Shown: positions 1-6,219, counted from the stretch's first letter. The stretch is DNA of 6,540 bases from Verrucomicrobiota bacterium (GCA_029907285.1 JARYMD010000253.1:1-6540), one strand, 5' to 3'. Translations and numbers: made by a program. Notes: generated from the letters alone by a model not told the origin.

Positions 1-387
1 CCGCCCGTCGCCCATTTGGTCGAACCACAAATCCTGCGAGTTCTGCAGAAACGTCAGGAACGGTTCATCGAGAAACGGCAGAGCGGCATAGGTTGTCCCA
101 TAACTGTTCTGAATCCACCACGCATTCCACGTCGGGCCCTCGACAAGCCCGTTCCAGTTCGTGGTGTATAGCATTGCAAGGTTAGGGCGGAGCGGCGTGG
201 GTTCAAAAAGGCTCCGCGCTGACTCGAGCAGCTCGAGATGTTCGGTCCCGCCTCTGCCCCTGAAAAAGCGGCCTTCAAACAGTGCATCTGCAGCGGAGGT
301 CTCTGGGCTGATCGAGCAGTAGATGCCAAGCCAAAATGCAATCGCACACAATGAAGTTGTCACGACATCAAACTCACGACGTTTCAT
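1..387 (-). CDS. Partial secreted protein of unknown function (N-terminal 129 residues, runs off the left edge)
   Basis: The reverse strand stays open from an ATG at 387 to the window edge with no stop, so the C-terminus is missing. The protein begins MKRREF, a twin-arginine-like RRxF motif, then a hydrophobic stretch (about residues 8-26) and a small-residue region (TSAAD, about 31-35) that could be a cleavage site; I infer export, perhaps by Tat. The mature part has an aromatic-rich segment at about residues 70-125 with the phrases NWNGLVEGPTW, WWIQNSYGTTY, FLTFLQNSQDLWFD and QMGDG. This looks like a conserved folded domain, possibly carbohydrate-active, but I do not recognise the family. 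A GTG nine codons upstream (412-414) is an alternative start; ATG is preferred because it places RRxF and the hydrophobic core correctly. The gene follows the LTA-synthase-like gene by 84 bp on the same strand and is probably co-transcribed. Reality as a gene is fairly sure; function is unknown. Confidence 0.72.
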   Translation of the reverse strand, partial: MKRREFDVVTTSLCAIAFWLGIYCSISPETSAADALFEGRFFRGRGGTEHLELLESARSLFEPTPLRPNLAMLYTTNWNGLVEGPTWNAWWIQNSYGTTYAALPFLDEPFLTFLQNSQDLWFDQMGDGR

Positions 388-401
388 AGGACAAATCCAG
401 C

Positions 402-418
402 GCCCGTTCGCCACGGGC
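402..418 (-). other. Small hairpin between the LTA-synthase-like gene and the downstream partial gene
   Basis: GCCCGT (402-407) and ACGGGC (413-418) form a perfect 6-bp stem with a 5-nt loop. On the minus strand no T-run follows, so it is a poor intrinsic terminator. It may be a processing or attenuation element in a two-gene transcript, or chance. It lies just upstream of the partial gene's ATG and overlaps that gene's alternative GTG start. Confidence 0.3.
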
Positions 419-471
419 CATGCGAGACAGTGACTTCTGCAGCGGCTTGCCCGGCTCAGTGTTTCAACTGA

Positions 472-2577
472 TCACGGCGCCTTTCGCGCATCGAAGCCGG
501 CCCCATTAACCACCCGCCACCAGCTCAGCGCCCGCAACGCCTGCCATTGTCGCACAGCCGCGCTTTCCACAGGCGTCGCCGGCCGGTCGGACATGTCTCG
601 CAGTCCCAACACACTGTTCGGTTTGGTCGGGTCCAATAACCAGTCTGGCGTCACGATTGCCTGTGAACCGAATCCGATCTGCGGCCCTGCCGGATCGAAC
701 ATGTTGCGGCCAAAAGCGTGGTACTCGAAACCGCGTTGCGCGGCCAGTTCAATCATCGTGGGCAGGATGTCCGTGTGCGAACCTGCAAGCCTTTTCCCAT
801 CCAATCCCTCGGGCAACACCCCCCGCCCGCGCCAGAGCATCAGGACAGCCGTTCTATCATACGCGTTTGGGCGCTCATTGACAAACCGGCGCGACCAATG
901 ATCGCCAGTTGCAGCAAACAGCGTCGTGTCAAGCCGCTTTTCCGCCTCAAGAACAAAACTGCTGAAGGAATGGTCAGCAAACCACAAATGCCCAAGAACC
1001 TTGAAATCGAGCGTCCTTGAACAAATCGGCTTCAAATCAGGCGGCGGTTGTCGCACCCCATATCCGCGCCCAAATACATCCGTCGAATATGGCGGGTGAT
1101 AACCTGCAGAGAGTATAAGGTTGAAGCTGGGTGGATCATCCGACACTTTTCCAAGAACGTAGTTGAACAACTTGTCGTCTTCGACACCCCACTCGCGCTT
1201 CAGCAGGCCGCTCTCGTCAATGTCGCCCCCGCCGTGCACTTCGTCGAAACCTTGTTCGAGGCAGAAATCTCCGAACCGCTGCCAGCTCAAGTACCCCGCA
1301 TAAAAAGCGCGCGTTCGGTACCCAAGCCGCTTGAAAACCGGCGCGATGCTTGTAGGAAGAGGCGTTCTGCACGCGGGCTCGTAGTTCACAACCAGCCCCG
1401 AATACGGAAGCCCGGTAATCAATGCACTGACCGAAATCATCGTTCCTGCCCCCGCAGGCACAAAAGCCGGGATCAACACCCCTTCCTGCGCCAGCGACCG
1501 GACGCCTTCACTGAGCTGAAGTGATCGATACTGATCGAGCAAAGGCCATGCGTCGTAGCTTTCCAGTACCACAAGGTACACATGTCTTGGCCGTTTCCCC
1601 GGCAGCCCCTGCGCGACGCGCATCGTCATGCCGTCCAGATCAGACCCGCCTGCCCCTGAGGGGAACGCGGTCTTCGCCGCGTCCCGGATATCGCCGCTCG
1701 GCCACAAAACCTGCAGGTTCCTGCCGCGTATCACCTCGAGTTGCTGGCTGATCGCGTATTTCAGGGCTGAGTACGGGTTCAGAACCAGCTTGTTCAGAAC
1801 GCGATCCTTCGTAACCGCCGCATCCTTCAACTGCACCGGACGTCTCCCGACGGAGCCGCGGGCCGCCACTGCAACGACTGCAGCCATGGACAGCACCACA
1901 ATCGCCCGCCCTGAAACCGACCAGACCAAACCTGTCGCGCGCTCCGGATCAATCCGTCCGATGCCACACAGCCACTTCCACAGCCTCACAAGGGCCACGC
2001 AAACAACCGCCATCCCAAACACCGCGGGAATTACAGGGTAACTCTTCCACACGGTGTGCAAAACAGCCCGCATGTCGTCAAAAACAACCCCGAGAATCCA
2101 GTGATTGAAGTAGTCCTTGTACTCAGCGAAGAAACCTATCGCAACCGCTCCAATCAGAGTGGTGGCAGCCACGAACAGCATTGCAACCACTGCCCGCACT
2201 GTCTCAGCCAGTGACCGTCTTCGTGGCGCCACTGCCAACAATGTCCCGGCAAAACATGGCAGCGCCCAATACATCGCCACGCTCGCATCGAACCTCGCCC
2301 CGGTGAACAAGCATTTCAGAACCTCCCACCAGTCCCCCGCCGCGCCGATGCCCCCTGCAAAAATCAGCAACATCAGCACCCGTAGCAACGCCAACAGACC
2401 AAAAGCAAACAACCAAAACTTCCAATCCTTGACTGATTGCTCGACGAACAACCCCCACCGCGGCTCTTGGCCGTCGGCGCCGCGCTCTGTCGGCGCACTC
2501 CCTCCATCCCTCTGGCCAGGTTCAATCGGTTCTCCGCTCACACGCCGCGAGAGTACCAAGTCGCCGACCGCGGTCAA
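472..2577 (-). CDS. LTA synthase family protein (membrane phosphoglycerol transferase-like, alkaline phosphatase superfamily)
   Basis: The 701-residue product has the architecture of lipoteichoic acid synthase (LtaS) and OpgB-type enzymes. About five hydrophobic segments (roughly residues 53-76, 99-118, 127-152, 182-204, 223-240) precede an extracytoplasmic sulfatase-fold domain (about 330-625). By motif position, LtaS metal and catalytic residues match here: Glu339 in VVLES, Thr379 in GAGTM as nucleophile, His494 in AGYHPPY, and Asp559-His560 in TGDHW, followed by SHTDILPT (600-607). There is no CxPxR formylglycine motif, so it is not a classical sulfatase. Such enzymes move phosphoglycerol, or a related phospho-alcohol, from a phospholipid onto a glycolipid or glycan; the substrate here is unknown. 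The first 45 residues are hydrophilic and probably cytoplasmic. The start is uncertain: there is no in-frame ATG before residue 69 (inside the first membrane segment), an upstream stop lies at 2587-2589, and TTG at 2577, GTG at codon 13 or TTG at codon 43 are the choices. The family is certain; the acceptor is not. Confidence 0.9.
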   Translation of the reverse strand: MTAVGDLVLSRRVSGEPIEPGQRDGGSAPTERGADGQEPRWGLFVEQSVKDWKFWLFAFGLLALLRVLMLLIFAGGIGAAGDWWEVLKCLFTGARFDASVAMYWALPCFAGTLLAVAPRRRSLAETVRAVVAMLFVAATTLIGAVAIGFFAEYKDYFNHWILGVVFDDMRAVLHTVWKSYPVIPAVFGMAVVCVALVRLWKWLCGIGRIDPERATGLVWSVSGRAIVVLSMAAVVAVAARGSVGRRPVQLKDAAVTKDRVLNKLVLNPYSALKYAISQQLEVIRGRNLQVLWPSGDIRDAAKTAFPSGAGGSDLDGMTMRVAQGLPGKRPRHVYLVVLESYDAWPLLDQYRSLQLSEGVRSLAQEGVLIPAFVPAGAGTMISVSALITGLPYSGLVVNYEPACRTPLPTSIAPVFKRLGYRTRAFYAGYLSWQRFGDFCLEQGFDEVHGGGDIDESGLLKREWGVEDDKLFNYVLGKVSDDPPSFNLILSAGYHPPYSTDVFGRGYGVRQPPPDLKPICSRTLDFKVLGHLWFADHSFSSFVLEAEKRLDTTLFAATGDHWSRRFVNERPNAYDRTAVLMLWRGRGVLPEGLDGKRLAGSHTDILPTMIELAAQRGFEYHAFGRNMFDPAGPQIGFGSQAIVTPDWLLDPTKPNSVLGLRDMSDRPATPVESAAVRQWQALRALSWWRVVNGAGFDARKAP

Positions 2578-2844
2578 ACAGCGAGATCATTTCAAACGAA
2601 AGGTCCAATCCAAGACAGCGTTTCCAGTAACAAGACATCAGCCACCGTTGACCATCATCTGACGCGGCCAACCGCGCAGTAACGGTCATTGTTCAAGCCC
2701 GGAATTGGTTGGTGACACGATTCCCAAAACGCCGCGGTTTTACTTGCTGTTCTGCATTTCTTGTGAGCCTTTCACTTCCAAGAAATCCGCTCTCTGGCGG
2801 GCGCCGGGATGTTCTCTCAATCTCGGCATGTCTTTTGCTATGCG

Positions 2845-2996
2845 CATTTTCGGGAAAGGCAACGACGGTAAGGGAAAATGACACGTTGCCACCAGCCCTG
2901 AATTCGGGCGAAAGCGGGCGCCAAGGAGGTGGCCCCAAAAGGAGGAAGGGCAATGGGGAACGCTCGGGACGGTCGTCCCCACCGGCCAACCCGAGC
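2845..2996. repeat. Cluster of short inverted repeats downstream of the SMP-30-like gene, including a possible pseudoknot
   Basis: Several perfect pairs lie here. CATTTTC (2845-2851) matches GAAAATG (2874-2880). GGCAACG (2858-2864) matches CGTTGCC (2884-2890). GGGAC (2966-2970) and GTCCC (2975-2979) form a tight hairpin. GCTCGGG (2962-2968) matches CCCGAGC (2990-2996). The first two pairs interleave in the order A-B-A'-B', which is the topology of an H-type pseudoknot. If the minus-strand transcript of the SMP-30 gene reads on, this would be its 3' untranslated region. It could be part of a dispersed intergenic repeat, a structured RNA, or chance in GC-rich DNA; one copy alone cannot decide. 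Confidence 0.4.
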
Positions 2997-3001
2997 AGCG
3001 C

Positions 3002-3028
3002 GAACCGGGATGCTTGTCATCCCGGTTC
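3002..3028 (-). terminator. Strong hairpin just after the SMP-30-like gene, probable transcription terminator
   Basis: GAACCGGGATG (3002-3012) and CATCCCGGTTC (3018-3028) form a perfect 11-bp stem with a 5-nt loop. It begins 20 nt past the stop of the SMP-30-like gene on the minus strand, where a terminator for the DUF1080 / SMP-30 operon is expected. There is no T-run after it on the minus strand (a GC-rich tract follows), while the plus-strand side has a modest ATTCTTTCC. It may therefore act with help from Rho, act as an mRNA 3'-end stabiliser, or work in either direction. Confidence 0.6.
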
Positions 3029-3047
3029 ATTCTTTCCCACAGGGAGA

Positions 3048-3950
3048 TTATTTCGCCTGATTGGCGCCTTTGACGCGGAGTCTGACTGCGTACAATCCCT
3101 CGCTTGCGGTGATGAACAAGGTGCGCTTGTCGCGCCCGCCGAAGCAGACGTTGGCTGTCCACCTTTCCGGGACCTCGATCTGCTCGATTTTGACGCCGTC
3201 TTTGTTGAAAACGATCACGCCGCGCCCTGTCAGATAGAGATTGCCGTCGGCGTCGATGGTCATTCCGTCCGACCCGAGCTCGCAGAAAAGGGTTTTATTG
3301 GCGAGGGTGCCGTCGGGTTGAATGTCAAACTTGTAAGTTTTCCCAGCGCCGATATCCGCGACGTACAGAGTCTTGCCGTCCGGCGTACCAATAATGCCGT
3401 TGGGTTGCTTCAGACTGTCCACAACCCGAACGAACTTGCTGCGGTCTGCCGACAAAAAATAAACGTGCTGGCCGTCCTGCGGCATCTTGTCGTGCTGCCA
3501 CCATGGCCGTTTGTAAAACGGATCGGTGAAATAAATCCCGCCATCGGGGCGCACCCAGACATCGTTGGGGCCGTTCAGCGCCTTGCCCTGGTATTCCCTC
3601 ACAAGGACAGTGACTTTCATGTCGGGTGCTATGGACCAAAGCTCGGTCTTTTCGTCCGCGCACGCGACCAGGTTTCCCGCAGAATCGAAACACATGCCGT
3701 TTGCACGTCCCGCAGGTTGCATGAACGTCGTGAGCCTCCCGTCCACGCTCCATTTCAGAATCCTGTTGTTCGGCTGGTCGGTAAAAAACACATTGCCCGC
3801 CGAATCACAGGTGGGGCCCTCGGTGAATTTGAAATCGCCGGCAAGTTTCTCCACTTTTGCCCCAGGCTCAATCAGGCTTTCAGCAGACAACAACTGCATG
3901 GCCGCAACACCCGCAATGACCAACACCAAAAAGTTCCTTGCTGGTTTCAT
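3048..3950 (-). CDS. Exported SMP-30/gluconolactonase/LRE-like beta-propeller protein
   Basis: The 300-residue product begins with a signal peptide (KPAR, hydrophobic core about residues 7-20, likely cleavage near LLSA at 23) followed by a six-bladed-propeller domain over almost the full mature length, the usual size for the family. The metal-site residues of SMP-30 lactonases are all visible: Glu44 in FTEGP, Asn129 in GPNDVW, Asn184 in KQPNG and Asp228 in GSDGM, with spacing close to that in human SMP-30 (Glu18, Asn103, Asn154, Asp204). The family binds a divalent cation and hydrolyses sugar lactones such as gluconolactone, or related esters; the true substrate here is unknown. The start is well supported: GGAG lies 8 nt before the ATG. 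The gene follows the DUF1080 gene by 59 bp on the same strand and probably shares its transcript, suggesting joint work on oxidised sugars outside the cytoplasm. A strong hairpin follows the stop. Confidence 0.92.
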   Translation of the reverse strand: MKPARNFLVLVIAGVAAMQLLSAESLIEPGAKVEKLAGDFKFTEGPTCDSAGNVFFTDQPNNRILKWSVDGRLTTFMQPAGRANGMCFDSAGNLVACADEKTELWSIAPDMKVTVLVREYQGKALNGPNDVWVRPDGGIYFTDPFYKRPWWQHDKMPQDGQHVYFLSADRSKFVRVVDSLKQPNGIIGTPDGKTLYVADIGAGKTYKFDIQPDGTLANKTLFCELGSDGMTIDADGNLYLTGRGVIVFNKDGVKIEQIEVPERWTANVCFGGRDKRTLFITASEGLYAVRLRVKGANQAK

Positions 3951-3958
3951 GGTTCAGT

Positions 3959-3962
3959 CTCC
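3959..3962 (-). promoter_or_regulatory. Ribosome binding site of the SMP-30-like gene
   Basis: On the minus strand GGAG sits 8 nt before the ATG at 3950. It supports this start over any internal one. It stands out because the other genes in the window have no clear Shine-Dalgarno sequence. Confidence 0.6.
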
Positions 3963-4009
3963 GTCTTCACAACGAATTCACGATTCCGTCACCGCTCAAC
4001 GCGCCCTGG

Positions 4010-5077
4010 CTAAAGCTTCCGAGCCTTGAAACCGCCATCTTCGCCCACCGATATCTCGACTGTCTTGGTGGCGCCCGAAAAATCAAACTTCGCCTGGACA
4101 TCGACCGTCTTTGCAAAAAAGTGCGTTGGCGATTCGGCGAACAGCACAAACTCGTGACCGAAAAACTTCAGCAGCAAATTGCCGTCCCGCCGGGTGATTT
4201 CGGCAACACTGTCTCTGTTGACCTGGTATTTGCCGCAGTAGCTGTCCAACAGCTTGTCCGCAAGATAAAACTCCGGTTTCCCCGGCTGGCCAAGTTCGCG
4301 CACCCAGATGTTCCTGTACCGAACCGGATTGCCGTGGTCCTGGAGTGAGATTGGCAGTTTTTCCGGATGCGCCTGATAAGGGGGCCGGCTCAGCCAGTCC
4401 GTTTGCCCAAACAACTCGGCGTTGTGATGTATCAAAACGCCGTTGTGAAACGCTGTGATCCGTGCCGGAGCAACAAGTTGTCCGGAAGCGTCAAACTTGG
4501 GCGGTGTCCACAGAATATCGTAGGTCTGCCATTCGCCCGGAGGACGAGACGCATTCACCAATGGTGGGTACTGGTTGTATATGGCACCACATGACCCGTC
4601 AGCGTACGTCTTGTTGTTGTAAGAATCCAGCACCTGCAGCTCGTATCTGGTGCCGCCGAAAAACACCCCGCTGTTGCCCCGCCCCTGGCTTGATCCTTCC
4701 ACTTTCGCCGGAGTCGCAAACTCGAGGTGCAACTGGCACTCCCCAAAACAACGCAATGTCCTAGTGTAACCACTGCCGGGCACGCACTCCATCGCGCCGT
4801 CCTTGATCACCCACTTGGTTGGTTCCCCGTCCATCGCAACCCATTGCGACAGGTCAGTCCCGTCAAACAATACTATCGCATCAGAGGGCGCTTTGCCGGG
4901 TTTGTCAGGCGTGCTCGGATAGCCCGGATTCACAACCGGTGGCAAAGGCCGGGTGCGGTCGTGCCCGAGATAACCGGGTTGCGCCTGGCTCAGTCCAGCC
5001 AAAAGCAAGCCTGCAAGCGTGGAAGCCACAAAACGAACGTTTGAAGAATGGGCGATCGTGCGAAGTTGAGTTTTCAT
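4010..5077 (-). CDS. Exported DUF1080 / 3-keto-disaccharide hydrolase-like protein with an extra C-terminal domain
   Basis: The 355-residue product has a signal peptide (positive start, hydrophobic core about 16-29, likely cleavage after SQA at residue 32), a proline-rich linker (about 35-63), and a DUF1080 domain (about 65-262; concanavalin-like fold, Pfam PF06439). Family hallmarks are present in order: LFDGTDLSQW (70-79), GRGNSGVFF (132-140), YELQVLDSYNN (145-155), GAIYNQYPPLVN (164-175), PGEWQTYDILW (180-190), HNGVLIHHN (211-219) and LQDHGNPVRYRNIW (245-258). Characterised members hydrolyse 3-keto-glycosides. Residues about 263-355 form an additional region (YCGKY, then alternating beta-like segments) that most DUF1080 proteins lack. 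The ATG at 5077 is chosen because it gives a normal signal peptide; the frame extends to 5158 but those residues lack signal character and would reach into the intergenic palindrome. No Shine-Dalgarno is visible. It is the first gene of a probable operon with the SMP-30-like gene. Confidence 0.92.
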   Translation of the reverse strand: MKTQLRTIAHSSNVRFVASTLAGLLLAGLSQAQPGYLGHDRTRPLPPVVNPGYPSTPDKPGKAPSDAIVLFDGTDLSQWVAMDGEPTKWVIKDGAMECVPGSGYTRTLRCFGECQLHLEFATPAKVEGSSQGRGNSGVFFGGTRYELQVLDSYNNKTYADGSCGAIYNQYPPLVNASRPPGEWQTYDILWTPPKFDASGQLVAPARITAFHNGVLIHHNAELFGQTDWLSRPPYQAHPEKLPISLQDHGNPVRYRNIWVRELGQPGKPEFYLADKLLDSYCGKYQVNRDSVAEITRRDGNLLLKFFGHEFVLFAESPTHFFAKTVDVQAKFDFSGATKTVEISVGEDGGFKARKL

Positions 5078-5252
5078 GGTTCGAAAGCAGCAAATCCGCC
5101 CGCCATCTAAACACGTCCTGAAGCCCGGCGCAAGCCCTCGATGTCTTTCCATTATCAAACCACGGCCATCCCCTTGGCCGCATGGTTTGAGAATGGAAAA
5201 ACATTTGGTTGATTTCTGGCCCGCGTTGTGTACTCAATTGAACGGTCGCCAC
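5078..5252. promoter_or_regulatory. Divergent intergenic region between the DUF1080 gene and the SirB1-like gene
   Basis: The two genes point away from each other, so this 175-bp stretch should hold both promoters. I see no convincing -35/-10 pair on either strand; the best minus-strand try (TTGCGC, 17 nt, TTAGAT) matches the consensus weakly. The dominant feature is the long palindrome at 5141-5204, well placed to act as a shared operator or as a leader hairpin for either transcript. Confidence 0.45.
5141..5204. repeat. 64-nt imperfect palindrome (long hairpin) between divergent genes
   Basis: The left arm (5141-5168) and right arm (5175-5204) are reverse complements over 26 base pairs, in blocks of 4, 8, 8 and 6, broken only by two single mismatches (5145/5200 and 5154/5191) and one 2-nt bulge (5181-5182). 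The loop is 6 nt (5169-5174). It overlaps no confident coding sequence if the SirB1-like gene starts at 5253, but it covers the alternative ATG at 5193. Possible roles are an operator for a dimeric regulator, an RNA hairpin in a 5' leader, a transcription insulator, or a palindromic dispersed repeat (REP/MITE-like). Confidence 0.8.
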
Positions 5253-6125
5253 ATGGAATCCACGTCGCGCAGCCAAAGCGGGTCAAGACTGACCGCGAGC
5301 CAGAAATCGGCGCTCTTAACGCTGCTGGCCGATGACGACCCGGGCGTGTATCAAACTGTCCGCGCTCATATTATCGCTTCCGGGTTCGGCGCAGTCCAGT
5401 GGCTGCGACCCCACATGCTGAGCAGCGACGTCCAGCTCCGCCGCAGGGTCCAGGAAATAGTCCGCCACCTCGAGCGGCAAGAAGCTGACAACCGGTTTCT
5501 CGCATTCTGCCTCAGCCACGGCGAAAACCTTGACCTCGAAAACGGCGCATGGTTGTTGGCTCAAACACAGTACCCGGAAATCAATATCGAAGCATACCAG
5601 GCTCTCCTTGACGGCTACGCCATGGAACTGCGCGAACGGCTCTTGGGCCAGACATTGCCCGTTACAATACTCTCCGAGATCAACAGTTATTTGTTCAAGG
5701 TTCTCGGATTCCATGCAAACGCTGACCACGCCCGCGACCCCGAAAGCAGTTACCTCAACCGCGTGATAGACCTGCGTTGCGGGAGCCCAATAACCCTTTG
5801 CACGCTCTATTGGCTGATCGGGAAACGCCTCAACCTCCCAATAGTCGGCATCGGATTGCTGGGTTACTTCCTCTGCCGTTACCAGGGCGCAAGAGAGTCG
5901 GTCTTCATCGACGCTTACAGGCACGGCCGATTGCTGACCCGAGCCGACTGCATCAGAAACCTCCAGCAGTCAGCACACGGATTCCAGGAAGGGTTCCTCG
6001 CTCCAATCAGTCCCGGGCGCGCTTTGCTCCGAATGTGCTCGGCACTGCATCAGATTTACGCCCGCTTGAACATGCAGGAGGAAAGCGCCCGGACGCAGCG
6101 ATACGTCATTGCGCTCGCCAAGTAG
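5253..6125 (+). CDS. SirB1-type transglutaminase-like protein with N-terminal helical (HEAT-like) region
   Basis: From the ATG at 5253 the product has 290 residues. Residues about 15-80 are helical and resemble a HEAT-like repeat pair (LLADDDPGVYQTVRAHI, SSDVQLRRRVQEIVRHL). Residues about 90-235 match the SirB1 / Transglut_core2 family (PF13369), with INSYLF (143-148), SSYLNRVIDLRCGSPITL (165-182), LYWLIGKRLNLPIVGIGL (185-202) and FIDAYRHGRLLTRADC (218-233). The C-terminal part (about 250-290) is a helical, TPR-like tail. The biochemical role of this family is not established; despite its name it is not known to act as a transglutaminase. Unusually, the conserved His in the family's LPGHF/LPQHF motif is Tyr205 here, and the Pro is Leu203. 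No signal peptide is seen, so it is probably cytoplasmic. An ATG at 5193 would add 20 residues but lies inside the palindrome; neither start has a clear Shine-Dalgarno. It is divergent from the DUF1080 gene. Confidence 0.88.
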   Translation: MESTSRSQSGSRLTASQKSALLTLLADDDPGVYQTVRAHIIASGFGAVQWLRPHMLSSDVQLRRRVQEIVRHLERQEADNRFLAFCLSHGENLDLENGAWLLAQTQYPEINIEAYQALLDGYAMELRERLLGQTLPVTILSEINSYLFKVLGFHANADHARDPESSYLNRVIDLRCGSPITLCTLYWLIGKRLNLPIVGIGLLGYFLCRYQGARESVFIDAYRHGRLLTRADCIRNLQQSAHGFQEGFLAPISPGRALLRMCSALHQIYARLNMQEESARTQRYVIALAK

Positions 6126-6127
6126 CG

Positions 6128-6161
6128 CCCGGCATTGCGGAACAGCCGCGGCTGCGCCGGG
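6128..6161 (+). terminator. Hairpin immediately after the SirB1-like gene, possible terminator
   Basis: CCCGGC (6128-6133) pairs with GCCGGG (6156-6161), two nucleotides after the stop codon. An inner GCGG (6137-6140) can pair with CCGC (6146-6149). The segment also contains the perfect 12-bp palindrome CAGCCGCGGCTG (6143-6154). No T-run follows, so termination is uncertain. Confidence 0.35.
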
Positions 6162-6219
6162 AAATCTCACCAGATTTGAACGTATGTGCGTGTCTGGGGC
6201 GTTGGCCGGTGAGATTTCC
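6160..6219. repeat. Perfect 12-bp inverted repeat with 36-nt spacer
   Basis: GGAAATCTCACC (6160-6171) is the exact reverse complement of GGTGAGATTTCC (6208-6219). Its first two bases overlap the stem of the preceding hairpin, so the two structures would compete. The spacer shows no strong internal structure. Confidence 0.7.

Larger units (their letters stand above)
2578..3047. other. 470-bp intergenic region without a convincing gene, structured in its right half
   Basis: This gap separates the start of the LTA-synthase-like gene (left, minus strand) from the stop of the SMP-30-like gene (right, minus strand). Open frames crossing it give arginine-, serine- and proline-rich products with no recognisable domain, and they run antisense into the SMP-30 gene, so I reject them as genes. 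The left part (2578-2760) must hold the promoter of the LTA-synthase-like gene if that gene is transcribed separately; I see no good -35/-10 pair. It holds one small hairpin (CGCGG 2663-2667 with CCGCG 2672-2676). From about 2845 to 3028 the sequence is crowded with inverted repeats, listed separately. Confidence 0.6.

Noticed and set aside
54..347. Minus-strand 97-codon frame at the left edge
   Set aside because: It is in a different frame from the better-supported exported partial protein (1-387) and its composition is low-information, rich in arginine and serine.
472..2577. Classical sulfatase (formylglycine type)
   Set aside because: There is no CxPxR or SxPxR motif. The five-segment membrane anchor and the Glu/Thr/His/Asp-His set fit the LTA synthase family.
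2709..4013. Long plus-strand open frame (434 codons) antisense to the SMP-30-like gene
   Set aside because: Most of it is the reverse complement of a gene with a signal peptide, a ribosome binding site and intact metal-site residues. Its own translation shows no domain.
5104..5132. Possible minus-strand promoter for the DUF1080 gene (TTGCGC, 17-nt spacer, TTAGAT)
   Set aside because: Both hexamers match the sigma-70 consensus at only about half their positions.
5078..5158. Extended N-terminus of the DUF1080 protein to 5158
   Set aside because: The extra 27 residues would hide the signal peptide and begin inside the palindrome. The ATG at 5077 gives a normal exported protein.
5316..5924. Minus-strand open frame (202 codons) inside the SirB1-like gene
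   Set aside because: It is antisense to a clearly recognisable domain and has no motif of its own.
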